DNA from: Megalobrama amblycephala
Lineage: Eukaryota > Chordata > Actinopteri > Cypriniformes > Xenocyprididae
Reading direction: 5' to 3'
DNA length: 64,000 nt
Assembly: GCF_018812025.1 (NCBI RefSeq)
Contig: NC_063063.1
Location: forward strand, 1,480,001-1,544,000
Part shown: in pieces, positions 24,201 to 38,111 of the stretch
How positions within the stretch are numbered: the first letter of the stretch is position 1
How the letters are laid out: the number at the start of each line of letters is the position of its first letter
Notes under the pieces: model-generated
Database searches by the model: none
What the model saw: only the letters and a program-made list of their open reading frames with translations
What the model was told of the DNA's origin: nothing
Made by a program: the position numbers and the translations under genes

Positions 24201-27200
24201 AGCTTGTTTGAATGTTTGAAAATGACAACCCTCTACAATGCAAGTAAATAACTCGCATATGCAACTAAATCTTCACTCTTCACAATAGATGCAGAATTCA
24301 TTTGGAATTATTCATCTTTCAAGAACAAGCAGAAGAGATGCCGGTTTCTTCGGTAGTGGGCGGAACTAATGCGCAAACGGCAATCTCATTGGCTGGCGCT
24401 CATCTATTACGCCCCTGTTTTGATTTCAGCAAATCTGTTCAAGCAATCGCTGACGACGTGATTCAGTGCGTTGTATATTGTTATTAGTAGTAGGATTAGT
24501 AGTAGAATTATTATCTTTTAATAATAATTACTATTATCCTTTTTTTTTTTTCAGAAACACTGAATGACCAACAATATCTTAAGCACCACCACCAGTCTTA
24601 AGTTCAGTTAAAATTACATATATGCATTCATACATGGTTACCAAGTTTTAGTTCTGATTAATAAAGTTCTATCATTAAATAGTGCTTGATTATCATAATA
24701 TAATGCTTGATTGACTGTATGTCAAGTTTGGGATCGGTACGATTTTTTATGTTTTTAAAAGAAGTTTCGTCTGCTCACCAAGGCTTAATTTATTTAATTA
24801 AAAATACAGTAAAAACAGTAATATTGTGAAAAATTATTACAATTTAAAATGTTTTCTATTTGAATATATTTTACAAAGTAATTTATTCTTGTGTTGGCAA
24901 AGCTGAATTTTCAGCATCATTACTCCAGTCTTCAGTGTCACATGATCCTTCAGAAATCATTCTAATATGATGATTAGTTCCTCAAGAAATATTTGTTATT
25001 ATTATCAATGTTGAAAACAGTTGTGTACTTTTCAGGATTCCTTGATGAATAGAAAGTTCAAAAGAACAACATTTATCTGAAATACAAAGCTTCTGTAGCA
25101 TTATACACTACCGTTCAAAAGTTTGGGGTCAGTAAGAATTTTTATTTTTATTTTTTTGAAAAGAAATTAAAGAAATGAATACTTTTATTCAGCAAGGATG
25201 CATTAAATCAATCAAAAGTGACAGTAAAGACATTTATAATGTTACAAAAGATTAGATTTCAGATAAACACTGTTCTTTTGAACTTTCTATTCATCAAATA
25301 ATCCTGAAAAAAAATATTGTACACAAATATTTTGTACAATTGTACACATTAAATGTTTCTTGAGCAGCAAATTGACATATTAGAATGATTTCTGAAGGAT
25401 CATGTGACACTGAAGACACAAACTGTGTGAGTCCTCATGGAAACATGGAGATGTTACTGTAGGATCTAAGCACAGTATTATACTCAAAAATATATTTAGG
25501 CCTGAATTTAAGATTTATGTATTTGAATTGCATATATAATTTCTGCCCAATTGGATTACACAGTTTTAACAAAAAGTGAGAAATTTAAAGGGATAGTTCA
25601 CCCAAAAATGAAATTTCTGTCATCATTTACTGATGGAGTAATGATGCTGAAAATTCAGCTTTGCCAACACAAGAATAAATTAAATTTTAAAATATTTTAA
25701 AATAGAAAACAGTCATTTTAAATTGTAATAATATTTCACAATATTACTGTTTTTACTGTATTTTTAATTAAGTAAATGCACCCTTGGTGAGCAGACGAAA
25801 CTTTTAAAAACATAGCGGTAGTGTATATATATACAGGGAGTGCAGAATTATTAGGCAAGTTGATTTTCTGATCATATTTTTTTCCCAAGCACATTTTACC
25901 AATTCCAATCCACATCAATCTTAATAACTACTATTAATATTGTTTTTAATCATTTATAAGTGATATATAATTGTTCATGAAGGCTGGAAATGAAAAATGC
26001 CTTATATTCAGGTGTGCAGAATTATTAGGCAAGTTTTCTTTTACAGGCAAAATGAGCCAAAAAAGAGATTTAACTCAGACTGAAAAGTCAAAAATTATTA
26101 AATACTCATGAGAAGGACGCAATACTAATGCAATACTAGAAATTGCAAAGTTAAAGCATGACCAAGGGACAGCAAAATGCTCATTGGGTCAGCGGGGTCA
26201 GACAAAAACAGGTGGAAAAGAAAAGACACATGTTAACTGCAAAATAATTAAGAATTAAGGTGAAGAATTAAGTGTGAAACCATCAGGAACCCTTTAGTCT
26301 CCAGCGCCACCATTTTCCAGAGCTCCAACCTACCTGGAGTCTCCAGAAGTGCAAGGTGTTAGGATCTCAGAGACTTAGGTTAGCTAAAGAATCCTAAAAA
26401 ATGACCCGCACTTGATAAGAATTACAAGCTGAAGTGTTATAAAATACATGAAGACTGGGTTTTAATAGGGCTTATAGACAGACAGCTTGAGAATGACTCC
26501 TGATGGACCAGCACCACATCCTCTTGTACCACTGTTTGAAGAATTTATCCAGAATCTGGCAGTAAGGTGTTTGAGTTCACTTTTAGTCCATCTCTTATCC
26601 TGAAATGTCTGTCTTGCAGAGATGGACTAAAAATGATCTTCCAAAACTTACTGCCAGATTCTGGAAGATAAATTCTTCAAACAGTGGTACAAGAGGATGT
26701 GGTGCTGGTCCTTCAGGAGTCACTCTCAAGCTGTCTGTTTATAAGGCCTATAAAAACCCAGTCTTCATGTATTTTATAACACTTCAGCTTGTGATTCTTA
26801 TCAAGTGCGGGTCATTTTTTAAGATTCTTTAGCTAACCTAAGTCTCTGAGATCCTGAGACCTTGCACTTCTGGAGACTCCAGGTAGGTTGCAGTTCTGGA
26901 AAATGGTGGCGCTGGAGACTAAAGGGTTCCTGATGGTTTCACACATAATTCTTAATTATTTTGCAGTTAACATGTGTCTTTTCTTTTCCACCTGTTTTTG
27001 TCTGACCCGCTGACCCAATGAGCATTTTGCTGTCCCTTGGTCATGCTTTAACTTTGCAACTTCTAGTATTGCATTAGTATTGCGTCCTTCTCATGAGTAT
27101 TTAATAATTTTTGACTTTTCAGTCTGAGTTAAATCTCTTTTTTGGCTCATTTTGCCTGTAAAAGAAAACTTGCCTAATAATTCTGCACACCTGAATATAA

Positions 27201-27365
27201 GGCATTTTTCATTTCCAGCCTTCATGAACAATTATATATCACTTATAAATGATTAAAAACAATATTAATAGTAGTTATTAAGATTGATGTGGATTGGAAT
27301 TGGTAAAATGTGCTTGGGAAAAAAATATGATCAGAAAATCAACTTGCCTAATAATTCTGCACTCC

Positions 27366-27449
<84 letters not shown>

Positions 27450-30400
27450 AGAAAATATTAGTATTGCAATTTTACAGTTTGTATTTTTAAAGAAAAATAA
27501 AATAATAAAGTAATTACTATTATTTTTATTATTATAGTCATATTTAGAAACATCCATAAACATTAGTATTGTAATTTTATTGTTGCCGTTTAATGTTGTT
27601 TATTGTTATTATAGTTGTCTTAAATACTAGATTTTTATTTTACAGTGAAATGTTACAATAAAAATATAATATATAATGTACATAATTGCTATTACTATTA
27701 TTTTTATATTATATTTCTATTGTAATATTTCACTAAAACAAAATATAGTATTTAAGAAAAATATAAAATAATAATAATAATTATTATTATTAGTCATTGC
27801 TATATAATCATTAATAAAAATAAGCTTTTTGATTTTAAAAGTTGCATTTTAAAACATAATTGTTCCCCAAATAGTGCAGCCCTACAATAAAAGACTTATT
27901 CTGATAAGAGCATATGGTTTAACTTACGCTGCGTGGAAGAGAGCAAACACAGGCCATCAGCAGACACACCAACTGAGACGGACCCCGAGACTCTGCCTGG
28001 CTCTGTGGGGAAAAAGCAGCACACAAACAAACCCTTGAATCATCGACAAGCATTTGTCAGAAGCTGCTGCTAAACTGTGGGAGAACGTTGAGTAGATACT
28101 GATGATCCGAGAGACATTCCACCACCATTTACTTGAGATATGTTAAATTCTTCCAGAACAGATTCTCATATCGAAGTTGAACTCAGTTAATCTGAATTGG
28201 CAAATGTAAACCTGACGGTTGAGTGCGATTGATCTCGTCACACCTGGAGCAACTGGATTTGGGAAGGGAAGGCATTCTCCGGCAGAAAGGACACATCTCC
28301 ATCCAGGAACAGAGAAACAGCCTGGGCGGCCATGCGGGACGCTGACCTATAAGAAAACAGTAAGTCTTGTATTGAAAATTGTACATAGGGCAGGGTTAAT
28401 CACAATGATTAATCTATCTTCATTTTTGATGAACTGATAACAATTCTAAACTCTGTGCTGTTTTCAGTTGAAGCTTGAACAAAACTTGACTAAACATTAT
28501 TTGTAGTGCGACTCGTTTGTCTTGTGGTGCTTGGATTGTTTAAAAGCATTTGTGTAAATATGAGCATTAACATATAATGTACCGCTTGCCAAATTATGAT
28601 GGAAAAACAAATGCTGTTATTTGCGTTAAATATTTTGAATTTGAATTTTTATCTAATTTTGACAGCACTAATATTTCTATATAACTGTGGCTTGTTCCCC
28701 TGGACTCACCCTGATTGTAACGCAGCACAGGCTGTGCTGATGACCGGAACTAAAGCAGACAGAACGGCTTCATCTGTAAGTGGACTACTGCGACCTGTTG
28801 AACAAACCCTCAGTTACATCTACAAACAGCACAAACACTTACATACACCAGAAAATCATGACAAACACTGACCAGAGTCTCTACTCTGCAGTGCTGCCTG
28901 TAAGGCCAGTCCTAGAAGTCGTGGAATGATGTTGTCATGGAAGAATTGTCCAATCTCCTCAGCGTCATGCGCGTGCGCTGCTATCCTCTGCAAACTGATG
29001 CATGCAGCGGTCACTTCCTCCATGGAGAAACTACAGCTACCTGAAAGATGAACAACATGTTTCTGCATTATATCAGTAGATCGGGTACTGCTTTGAAACA
29101 ATCTGTATATATATAAAGTGATATATAAATAAATGACTTGACTTTGTATAAGAATCAAATAATTAATCCATGCGCTATACTGCCAGATGTATTGACCAAA
29201 CAGCAACCAGATTTATAAAATTACAGTCTTTTCCAGTAATTACCACTCATTTGTCCTGCCAGTTTCATATTGAACTGAAAATATTTTAATATTTTTTATA
29301 TCATCATCATCATACCAAAAGATCTCTTTGCACTATTGCTTAGGCAAAGTATCTGGTCAATTGCACTAAAATCCTTAAAGTGATATGGCTTAGTCCAGGG
29401 TTTCTCAACCACATTCCTGGAGGCCCACCAACCCTGCACAGTTTGCATGTCTCCTTAATTAAACACACCTGATTAGGGTTATCAGCTCATTAGTAGTGAC
29501 TCAAAGATCTAAAATAGGTGTGTCAGACAAAGGAGACATACAAAATGTGCAGTGTTGGTGGGCCTCCAGGAATGTGGTTGAGAACCACTGGCTTAGTCCA
29601 CTTAACATATCACAAAATGCTGCAATATTATTAATATATAGTTGACATTTGTGTGTTTCAGAGTGAAGCATAGCACTGTGTTTACTTCCATGCGAGCAGT
29701 TCATGATCCAGCATTTTTGGGAATGCAACGTGCACCACTTTATTTTCACAGCCGTGTAATCTCTAACATTTTGTGGATGGATGTTTAAAGCGTTTCACTG
29801 GGTTTGTAATAAGAAGGATTTGCGTATATATTCTATTGTTATAGAAATATATTAGGTCCTCCAGAGTTTAACTCTTGCAAGTGAAGAAATTAAAGGGATA
29901 GTTCACCCAAAAATGAAAATTATCCTGATTTACTCACCCTCAAGCCATTTTTCATACGAACACAATCAGAAATATATTTAAAAATATCCTGGCTCTTCCA
30001 AGCTGTATAATGGTAGTGAATGAGGGGTGAGATTTTGAAGCCCAAAAAGTGCATCCATCCATCATAAAAGTAATCCATACGGTTCTAAAGGGTTAAAATA
30101 AAGGCCTTCTGAAGTGAAGCAAGGGGTTTTTGTAAGAAAAATATCCATATTTAAATCTCGCCCCCCATTCACTACCATTATAAAGCATGGAAAAGCCAAA
30201 ATATATTTTAATATAACTCTGATTGTGTTCATCTGAAAGAAGAAAGTCACATTAAGTCATATCATGATTCCTGTTTTTCTGTCCCCAAATTTAAGACCTC
30301 TTGAAATGATAATTAAGACTTTTCTTATACCATTTAAGACTTTTTATGGCCCTAAATTTGATTACAAATTTAAATGATTTAATGATTACAACTGACTTTT

Positions 30401-33400
30401 TAAGGACCCACGGGGACAGTTTTTCAAAAATTATTATCAGAAAAAAAAAGCTTGTTGTAAAAAGGTACCTGTATGGGCTGAAGCCAGCACCTGTAGCAGA
30501 ACGGGAGCGCTTTCCTGCACAACACTGAGCTGAGATGACACAGACGCCACCGCCGTCACACACCGCTGACGGACAGCTGCGTTAGACTCTGCAGAGAAAA
30601 GAAGTCCCAGATTATCTGTTAAACTGCCATGGATGATGTTCATGTGTCGGTGCATGATGTACACTGGGTCTCACCTGACAGGATCTCTTCCTTCAGCCGA
30701 GGAATCATCCTGGAGATGAAGGCTTTGGGATGCAGATGAGCCAGAGAGCCTGAACACTCCACTACAGCCAAACTGAGAGACAGAAATGTCAGTGAGGGAA
30801 AAGCTTTAAAGGAATGATTCAGGTAAAGATGTAAACACATCCTGTGATCTTCTGTGTGAGATAACTACCTCACTTGAATATCTCCTTCCTCCAGAATGAG
30901 TCTGGTCAAATGATCTACGGCTTTCTCAACATCTGTCTGAGCCAACAAGCCTGTGAGGAGCAAAACAAAAGTGACGTCACACACAACATGAGCATGAATC
31001 ATTTGACCGTCCACATTTATTCAGTGTTCAGCAACTGTTATTTTTACCCAATTTGCTTCAAACTTTGCCTGAATAATGTCAAGACAAGGCAGATGTAGAC
31101 CTGTGAAAGGATTCTTGATATCTTAACCCTCTGGAGTCTGAGGCTGATTTGGGGCCTGGAGAAGTTTTGACATGCTCTGACATTTGTGCTTTTTTCAGTT
31201 GTTCATAAACATATAAATGACAAAAGTGTCATTACACTGTATTCAGCACAAACTAGGCTACAATAATATGTGAGGAACATGTATGTACATGTTTGTGTTT
31301 TTGAAGGAATAATGTTTATGCGTGGTTACTGAAAAAACAAAAAACTTAAGTCACTGAAATAAGGCCAAAAAAAGTATAGTAAATCTGTGTTCACAAGACT
31401 TTTGGGTAGACTAGAGTTTTTGCTTCAAAATTATGTAAAAATTATGCTGCCTACTCCTTCATATAAAACAATATATTGATTTAGTTTTTGTAAGACACTT
31501 TTTGCCAAGAAACACAGTATGCATGGAGGCGTGAATCACCACTGAAAAATGGGTCATTCTCACCTGAGAAGACAAAAGAATTGCATAGTAATGAGCTGAA
31601 ATGACTTGCATATTAATGAGGCATTTCAGTCAGGTAGGCTGTGAAAAAAACTTCTGTGATGTCTCAAGCTCATCATGATATATGAAACATACAGAAAAAT
31701 ATTATTACAATATAAAGTAATGGTTTTATATTATACTTTAAAATATAATGTATTTCTGTGATGCAAAGAGTCTGAATATAGGCTTTTAGTTTAAAAGCAT
31801 GCACATTTGGAGAAATATTGGATTCTCATATGCTTATGTCAATTTTCTATACAGAGAAGTTATATTTATTTAATATTCATTGTCATTACTATGAGCGCTG
31901 GTGTTTTCAATTCATCCTTGAAGTCGGAGGGCGCTCTCTGTGCATTTTTAGTCCACAAATTCATCTAAAAGAAGAAGAGGCTATTCCATGAATGGAGTTT
32001 CCAATTCATACTGCAGCCGGAGGGCGCTAAAGAAACAAAAACTCATCTAAAATTCATCTATAGAAGAAAAGAAAACAGGAACTAACTGCATGTCTTCTAG
32101 AGCTCCCTAACCATGACTTTTACGTCCAGATAAACACTTTTCAAGACAATAAATACACGATTGAGACGATGAATGCATGTATTGCCTCTGAATTTGCGTC
32201 TGAATAGCGCTGGCTCCGTGGGCGTGGCCGCATTAGCAGATAATGAGCTGAATCACGGACTTCTGACATGGCTCTCTTTTCATACAGATTACATAAACAC
32301 AGAAGGTTTGTTTTCGATTTGACTTAAATGATTTAAAACCTGACATCTTAACGTTTTTTTAGACATAAGTTTAACTTTTCTGTGATTAGTATTCACTAAG
32401 TTACAGTTCATTTTCTGAGAACTATCAGATTGGACTTCGTTCAGAGGGAGAGGAGAAATCACGCATCATGTTAGTTTTCTTTATTTTACAAAAAGCACAA
32501 CATTGTGTTTTTACTCTGAGTGTATACAAATAAAAGAAGATATTCTATAGTTTCAATTGATATATTACTTATGTCTCTATGACAAAAAATGACGGAGTAT
32601 TTTAAGTCTGTTTTGCTGCAATGTGAAAAAAAAAACTGCAAAACGCGCCGGCGCGTTTTCAGACCTCAGAGTGTTAAATACTGTTGCTATAGCAACACGT
32701 CAAACGTTTATAATATTCTTGGGTGTTTTTGAGGCTCTTAGCATGCTTCAAATTGCATGAAACTCGACACACATATCAAAGTTGTTGGCCAGTTAACATG
32801 GGCAAAGCCTTAGAAATGGGCAGGGAGAAGGGGCTCAACAGCGCCACCTTTTGACAAAAGTTGGAGGGTTAGTCTTACCTACAGTCAACAAAATCCTGAC
32901 ATATATTGTTCTCATCAAGCCGGACAACTTTCTAATTTACAGTCATTAGCTCCACCCAACAGGAAGTCAGATAATTTTGGTTTGAATGTGAATTTTTTTA
33001 ATAATCAGGCTCTGAGTTAAGTACTCCTCTTAGGGGATTCATGCAATAGCCACCAAATTCGGTCAACATGAAAGAAAGACACTGAAGATGCTAAGATGCA
33101 AACGATTATAGGATATCTCTAACAGTGTTGCCATGGCGAGGGATTAAATTAAGGACAAAAACGGGAAACAGGAAATGTCTCATATCGTGTAAAATCATTG
33201 TATGATTTAAATTAAATTAAGATCTTATGTTGCCCACCATGCACAGGTTACCTTAAGCCACCAGGGTGGCGGTGGCGACGGCGCTCGGGCCCGTCATCGC
33301 TGCTTGCAGCTATATTTTTAACTTAATTTTTTTGATGTGCTTTTGTCATTTTTATTAGTTATTTTCTTTTTAAATATTACAATTTAGGATAAATTTATTT

Positions 33401-35132
33401 TCATTCCAGTTTTCATTTAAAGTTCAGTTTTTGTTTTATTTCCAGTATTTATTAATTCCAATTAGTAAATTTAGTGCTTCAACTTCAACTTATTTCAATT
33501 ATTTACCAAGACAACATTTCTAATTTTTGTTTCGTTTTTTTCATCTCATATTTATATTTTATTTCAGCTAAATTCTCAGAAAAAAAGAAGAGTTTTAGTT
33601 AACGATAATAACCCTGCTGCCCAGCCGTGGACTAGTTATATGGACGAAGTAGAATAAATTAATTTCTGGGCTTTTCAGAATTAAAGGCAAACTTTGCAAA
33701 TGGGTCGTTTTAAGCAATTGGGCAATGCAAACTATTTGTAGAAGGAAAATTACCAATTCACTGTTACTTGGAAGAGAAAAGGTTACACAATCATAACAGA
33801 CGTCATTGACATTTAAAAATACAGTACATTAGAGAGACATACAACTACATTAATGTTTAATTTTAGTGCAAGAATGAAACATACGTGGGCTTTAAAAAAT
33901 AAACTGCTCAAGAAACGTTCAAAAGAACAGCATTTATTTGAAACATAATCTTTTGTAAAACTATAAATGTCACTTTTGATTAATTCAACGCATCCTTGCT
34001 GAATAAAAGCATCAATGTCTTTCAGAAATGTAGTGTATCCACTCACCGGGCTGCTGTCCCAGTGCAGTAAGCACACGTGTGGCTGTGACCTGCAGACCAG
34101 CACTAGACTCCGCCAGCGCAGAAAACACCACGCTACACAAAGACTGCTGAAACGCAACCAACACACTCTCCTCTGTGTACATGCAGGAGACAGAGAGAAA
34201 TGCATCAACACTGTATATTAAATAAATACTTAAAACCTGTTATATTAAACGCTTTCCACCAATATGCACATAAACAAAGTTGCAAAAAGTCTTATGCATG
34301 AGATCTAACGGTCTCAGTCACTATGAGTCTGGAGCTGAATGTGTTTTGAGCATGTTATCTTGTCACATACCGCCATCTGCAGGCCGGCTGAGTGGGGTGG
34401 GCTGCACAAAACCCTGCAGAACCTCCAGCAGGGTGCGCCGCTGAGCACACTGTATAAAGATACGGTCAAATGAATTATGCATTACAACACAGTATGATTG
34501 TGTAAAGACACTGGCTCACTGGCTGTGTGAGTGTTTCACTCGCATTTGCAAATGTAAAATGTATTTAGGAGTACATGTGCAAATAAAAAAAAAGTCTACA
34601 AAATTCAGGGTTTTTTTGAAAATAAGTTTGTTTTATGGTATAACAAACTTATTTTAAGATGTCTTAAATTTGGGGATGGAAAAACCCAATAAATATGAGC
34701 ACTCCAAGTTTCAAAGTAAAAAAAGTTATATGTATAACACATTATGCGGTTTCAGAGACGTTCTCAATCAATGAATAAGAGCATACTAGAGCGGATGCGT
34801 TTACTTGCTAATCAGTCTCGTCACATGACCACTAAACATCCAGTGAAATGTGCTTGAATTCAGCGAAGAACACAAATGTCTCTGTGATTTAAACTAGTTT
34901 AAAGCCAGATGAAATAGGCCCTACTGAAATCAGTTTTATTTTTTCCCAAATTCCGTTTTTTTGTGTTTGTTTTAATTTTTCTGGATTGCGTTTTTTTCCG
35001 TTTTAGTCTTTTTGGACTCCATTTTAATGGTTAAATTACATTTTAGTAATCAAAAAGCATGTCTCATTAATTGAAATCATAAAATTTAACAACAATTCAT
35101 TAAAAGTTAGTAATTTTAGGGGCCCTATTTAA

Positions 35133-35170
<38 letters not shown>

Positions 35171-38077
35171 CAGATTTAATTTTACCAAATCCTGTATTTT
35201 CTGTTTTAAGTTGCCTGGATTCCATTTTAATGGTTTAATTAAATTGTAATAATCAAAAAGCATGTCTAACCAATTGAATTTATAAAAATAACAAAAAGTG
35301 TTTTTTTTTCCCCTACAGAAATTCTGTGTTGTGTATTATAATTTTTCTGGCAATCAAATGAAGTCATAAAACATTAATTCATCTTTTAATCATATGAAAT
35401 TAAACCTTTTTGTCAAAGTGCTGCACAACTGAGCGTTGCTGTTAAAATTAAAACAAGAAAGAAAACAAGAAAGAAAAATGTGATTATTCATAATAAAGTT
35501 TTTTTTATAATAAAATGTATTATTATTATTATTAGTGTTAGTATTATTATTACATTGAGACATAGCTAAATTCTACTGTACAACAGTAATATATTTCTGT
35601 CACAATTTCTTCAAATTAAACCTTTTTTTTTTTTCATGTGAAGACCTTTGAGTTTCTGTGTGTTTATGATATGACGATAGATTTTCTCAAAAAAAAAAAA
35701 AAAAAAAGTACAGTAAAATGCTCATGAAGCGGCTCTGGAGATGAAGTTCCTGCATTCATGTCCTCATATAGTGAGGCGGCAGAGGCTGAAAACACTGCGA
35801 ACTGCGAAATGAAACCGCGCATCTGCGCCATTCATTCACACAGAGACAAGCAGAACATGCAGGATTCATATTTAAATAGTCTTTTTTGCGGATTAATATT
35901 CACAGACACTAGTCTATATCGTGATTTGATTTAAGTGCACTGACCTTCTTTTTATTTATTCATCAAAAATTCCGTGTTATGCAGTAAATTCCATTTTTAT
36001 GACTGAATTCCGCAATTTTGTCCGTAATTTCTGCATCATGGAAATCACAGGGCCTTAAAAATTAAGTGTCAAGCCACGTGCAGAGAATATTGCTTGAAGA
36101 GAGTACCTGCGTCCTGTTATTATACTGCTCCATGAGGGCAGGTATGACGGCAGCCGACACTATCAGACTCGCTCTGTATGAGGCTCCGGCGGCGGCCTGC
36201 AGGAGTTTGGCACTGGGCCACACCAGCTTGAGGTCTGGCTCGCAGAGATGGTGCTGACAGTCTGAGAAAACAAGACGCACAACAGGCATGATGGTAGAAC
36301 AAGCCTGGGCGGCACTGACACATGACTGCGTGTGAGGACAGTTATTCCTTTGTCTGGATTATTAAAGAGCACCAATTATGCTTTTTTACATGTTCAACTT
36401 TCTTTAGTGTGTAATGTTGCTGTTTGAGCATGAAAAAGTCCCTCAAGCAGGAGTTATTCTGTGTTTCTGAACTCCCTGAAACGCCTCCATCTTGAGTTTT
36501 CTGCACAATATTCCTCATTTAAATAATTCATATGCAGAATAAAGGGGCGGGGCCTGGTTGAGTTAGTTAGTAGCGTGTTGAAACTGGCGGTTATGGTAAG
36601 GGGCAGGACATTTCCCAAACACCAATCACAACACACTGCTCCAGCTGACCAATCAGAGCACATTGTGCTTTTCAGAAGGAGGGGCTTCATAGAGACAGGA
36701 ACTAAACAGAGCATTACTGACAGACTGGGAAGAGAGGAGCTGCAACAATGGAGAATATGAGGAAAATAATCAACATTCAATGTAGTAGAGCCGAAAAACA
36801 ACATTAAGACTCTGTAAAAGAGGATAATATGGCCTCTTTAATGAGTTATGGATCATGGAAAGATGTGCTCATACATAATTTTGCATGATCAGCTACTCTT
36901 GCATTAAATTCACACACTACTAAGAGAACATCCAAACGTGTTTGAATCCACCATTTGCAGATACCTTTGAGGACGAGGTTTAGGAACACCTGCAGGTAAT
37001 CCTCAGAGTCTGAACTGAGCACAGAACGGGACAGACAGGACGTGAGCGCACTGAGAGCCGACAGACCGGCGGATTCCACCCTCTCACTGGCCGTCTGGAA
37101 CACCTACACACAGGAAATGAACTCAAAGATCACATATACCACACAGAAAAGTTTTCTAACGGTTTATGGCACGCACGGACACCCAGATATAATGACCATG
37201 ATGCTTTCATGTGAAAAAGTATATTTTTATCTTGAATATAAAGAGAATATATTTAATGTTTTTTTGGGAAATATTTACTATCTATTAAGTTGACAATATT
37301 ACTGAAAGAAATATAATTTTATTTTAATTTATTTATGCATTAAGTAATCAATTATTTATATAATTATTTATTACTTTGTTTTTTACAAAATTCCTGCAAA
37401 ATACAGTATCCAAGTGATTGTATCCACGATTTGACTGACGTGAGACAAAAAAAAATATATTTTTGTAACAGCAAGATATATCAATTATTTATTATTATTA
37501 ATTATGCAAGTAATAAATCACTTAAAAGTGGAAGCACCTTTTTGTAATTGCAGTATTCAGCACATGCACATTCAAGCTTTTTTAACAATTATAAATATTA
37601 GGGGGAAAATGTGAATAGTTTCTAAATCTATACTGAAATACTGTCATATATGAGGCATTAATACAGAATTAATGCTGTTGGAGTTTGTCCTGTAAATAAA
37701 TTGAGCTGTTGAGGATTTTAGGCCAAACTTTGTATAAACTCCATAGAGATTTGGGTCAAACTTTGCATTAATGTTGGGTTTTATGTCTTATTAAAGATAT
37801 CCAGCCAAGAGTAGGGTTCTATGAAATCCATTTTATTTTTCCCCAAATTCTGTTTTATTTTTTTCCAAATTCCGGTTTTTCTGTTTTAATTTTTCTGGAT
37901 TCCGTTTGTTTGTTTTAATTTATTTTAATTTATTTTTTTTGGACTCCATCTTAAATGGTTAAATTATATTTTAGTAATCAAAAAGCATGTCTAATTAATT
38001 TAATTCATAAAAAGAGCAAAATGTGTTATTTTTTAGGGTCCTACAATAACATGAAATGTATAATATGAAAGGGCCTT

Positions 38078-38111
<34 letters not shown>

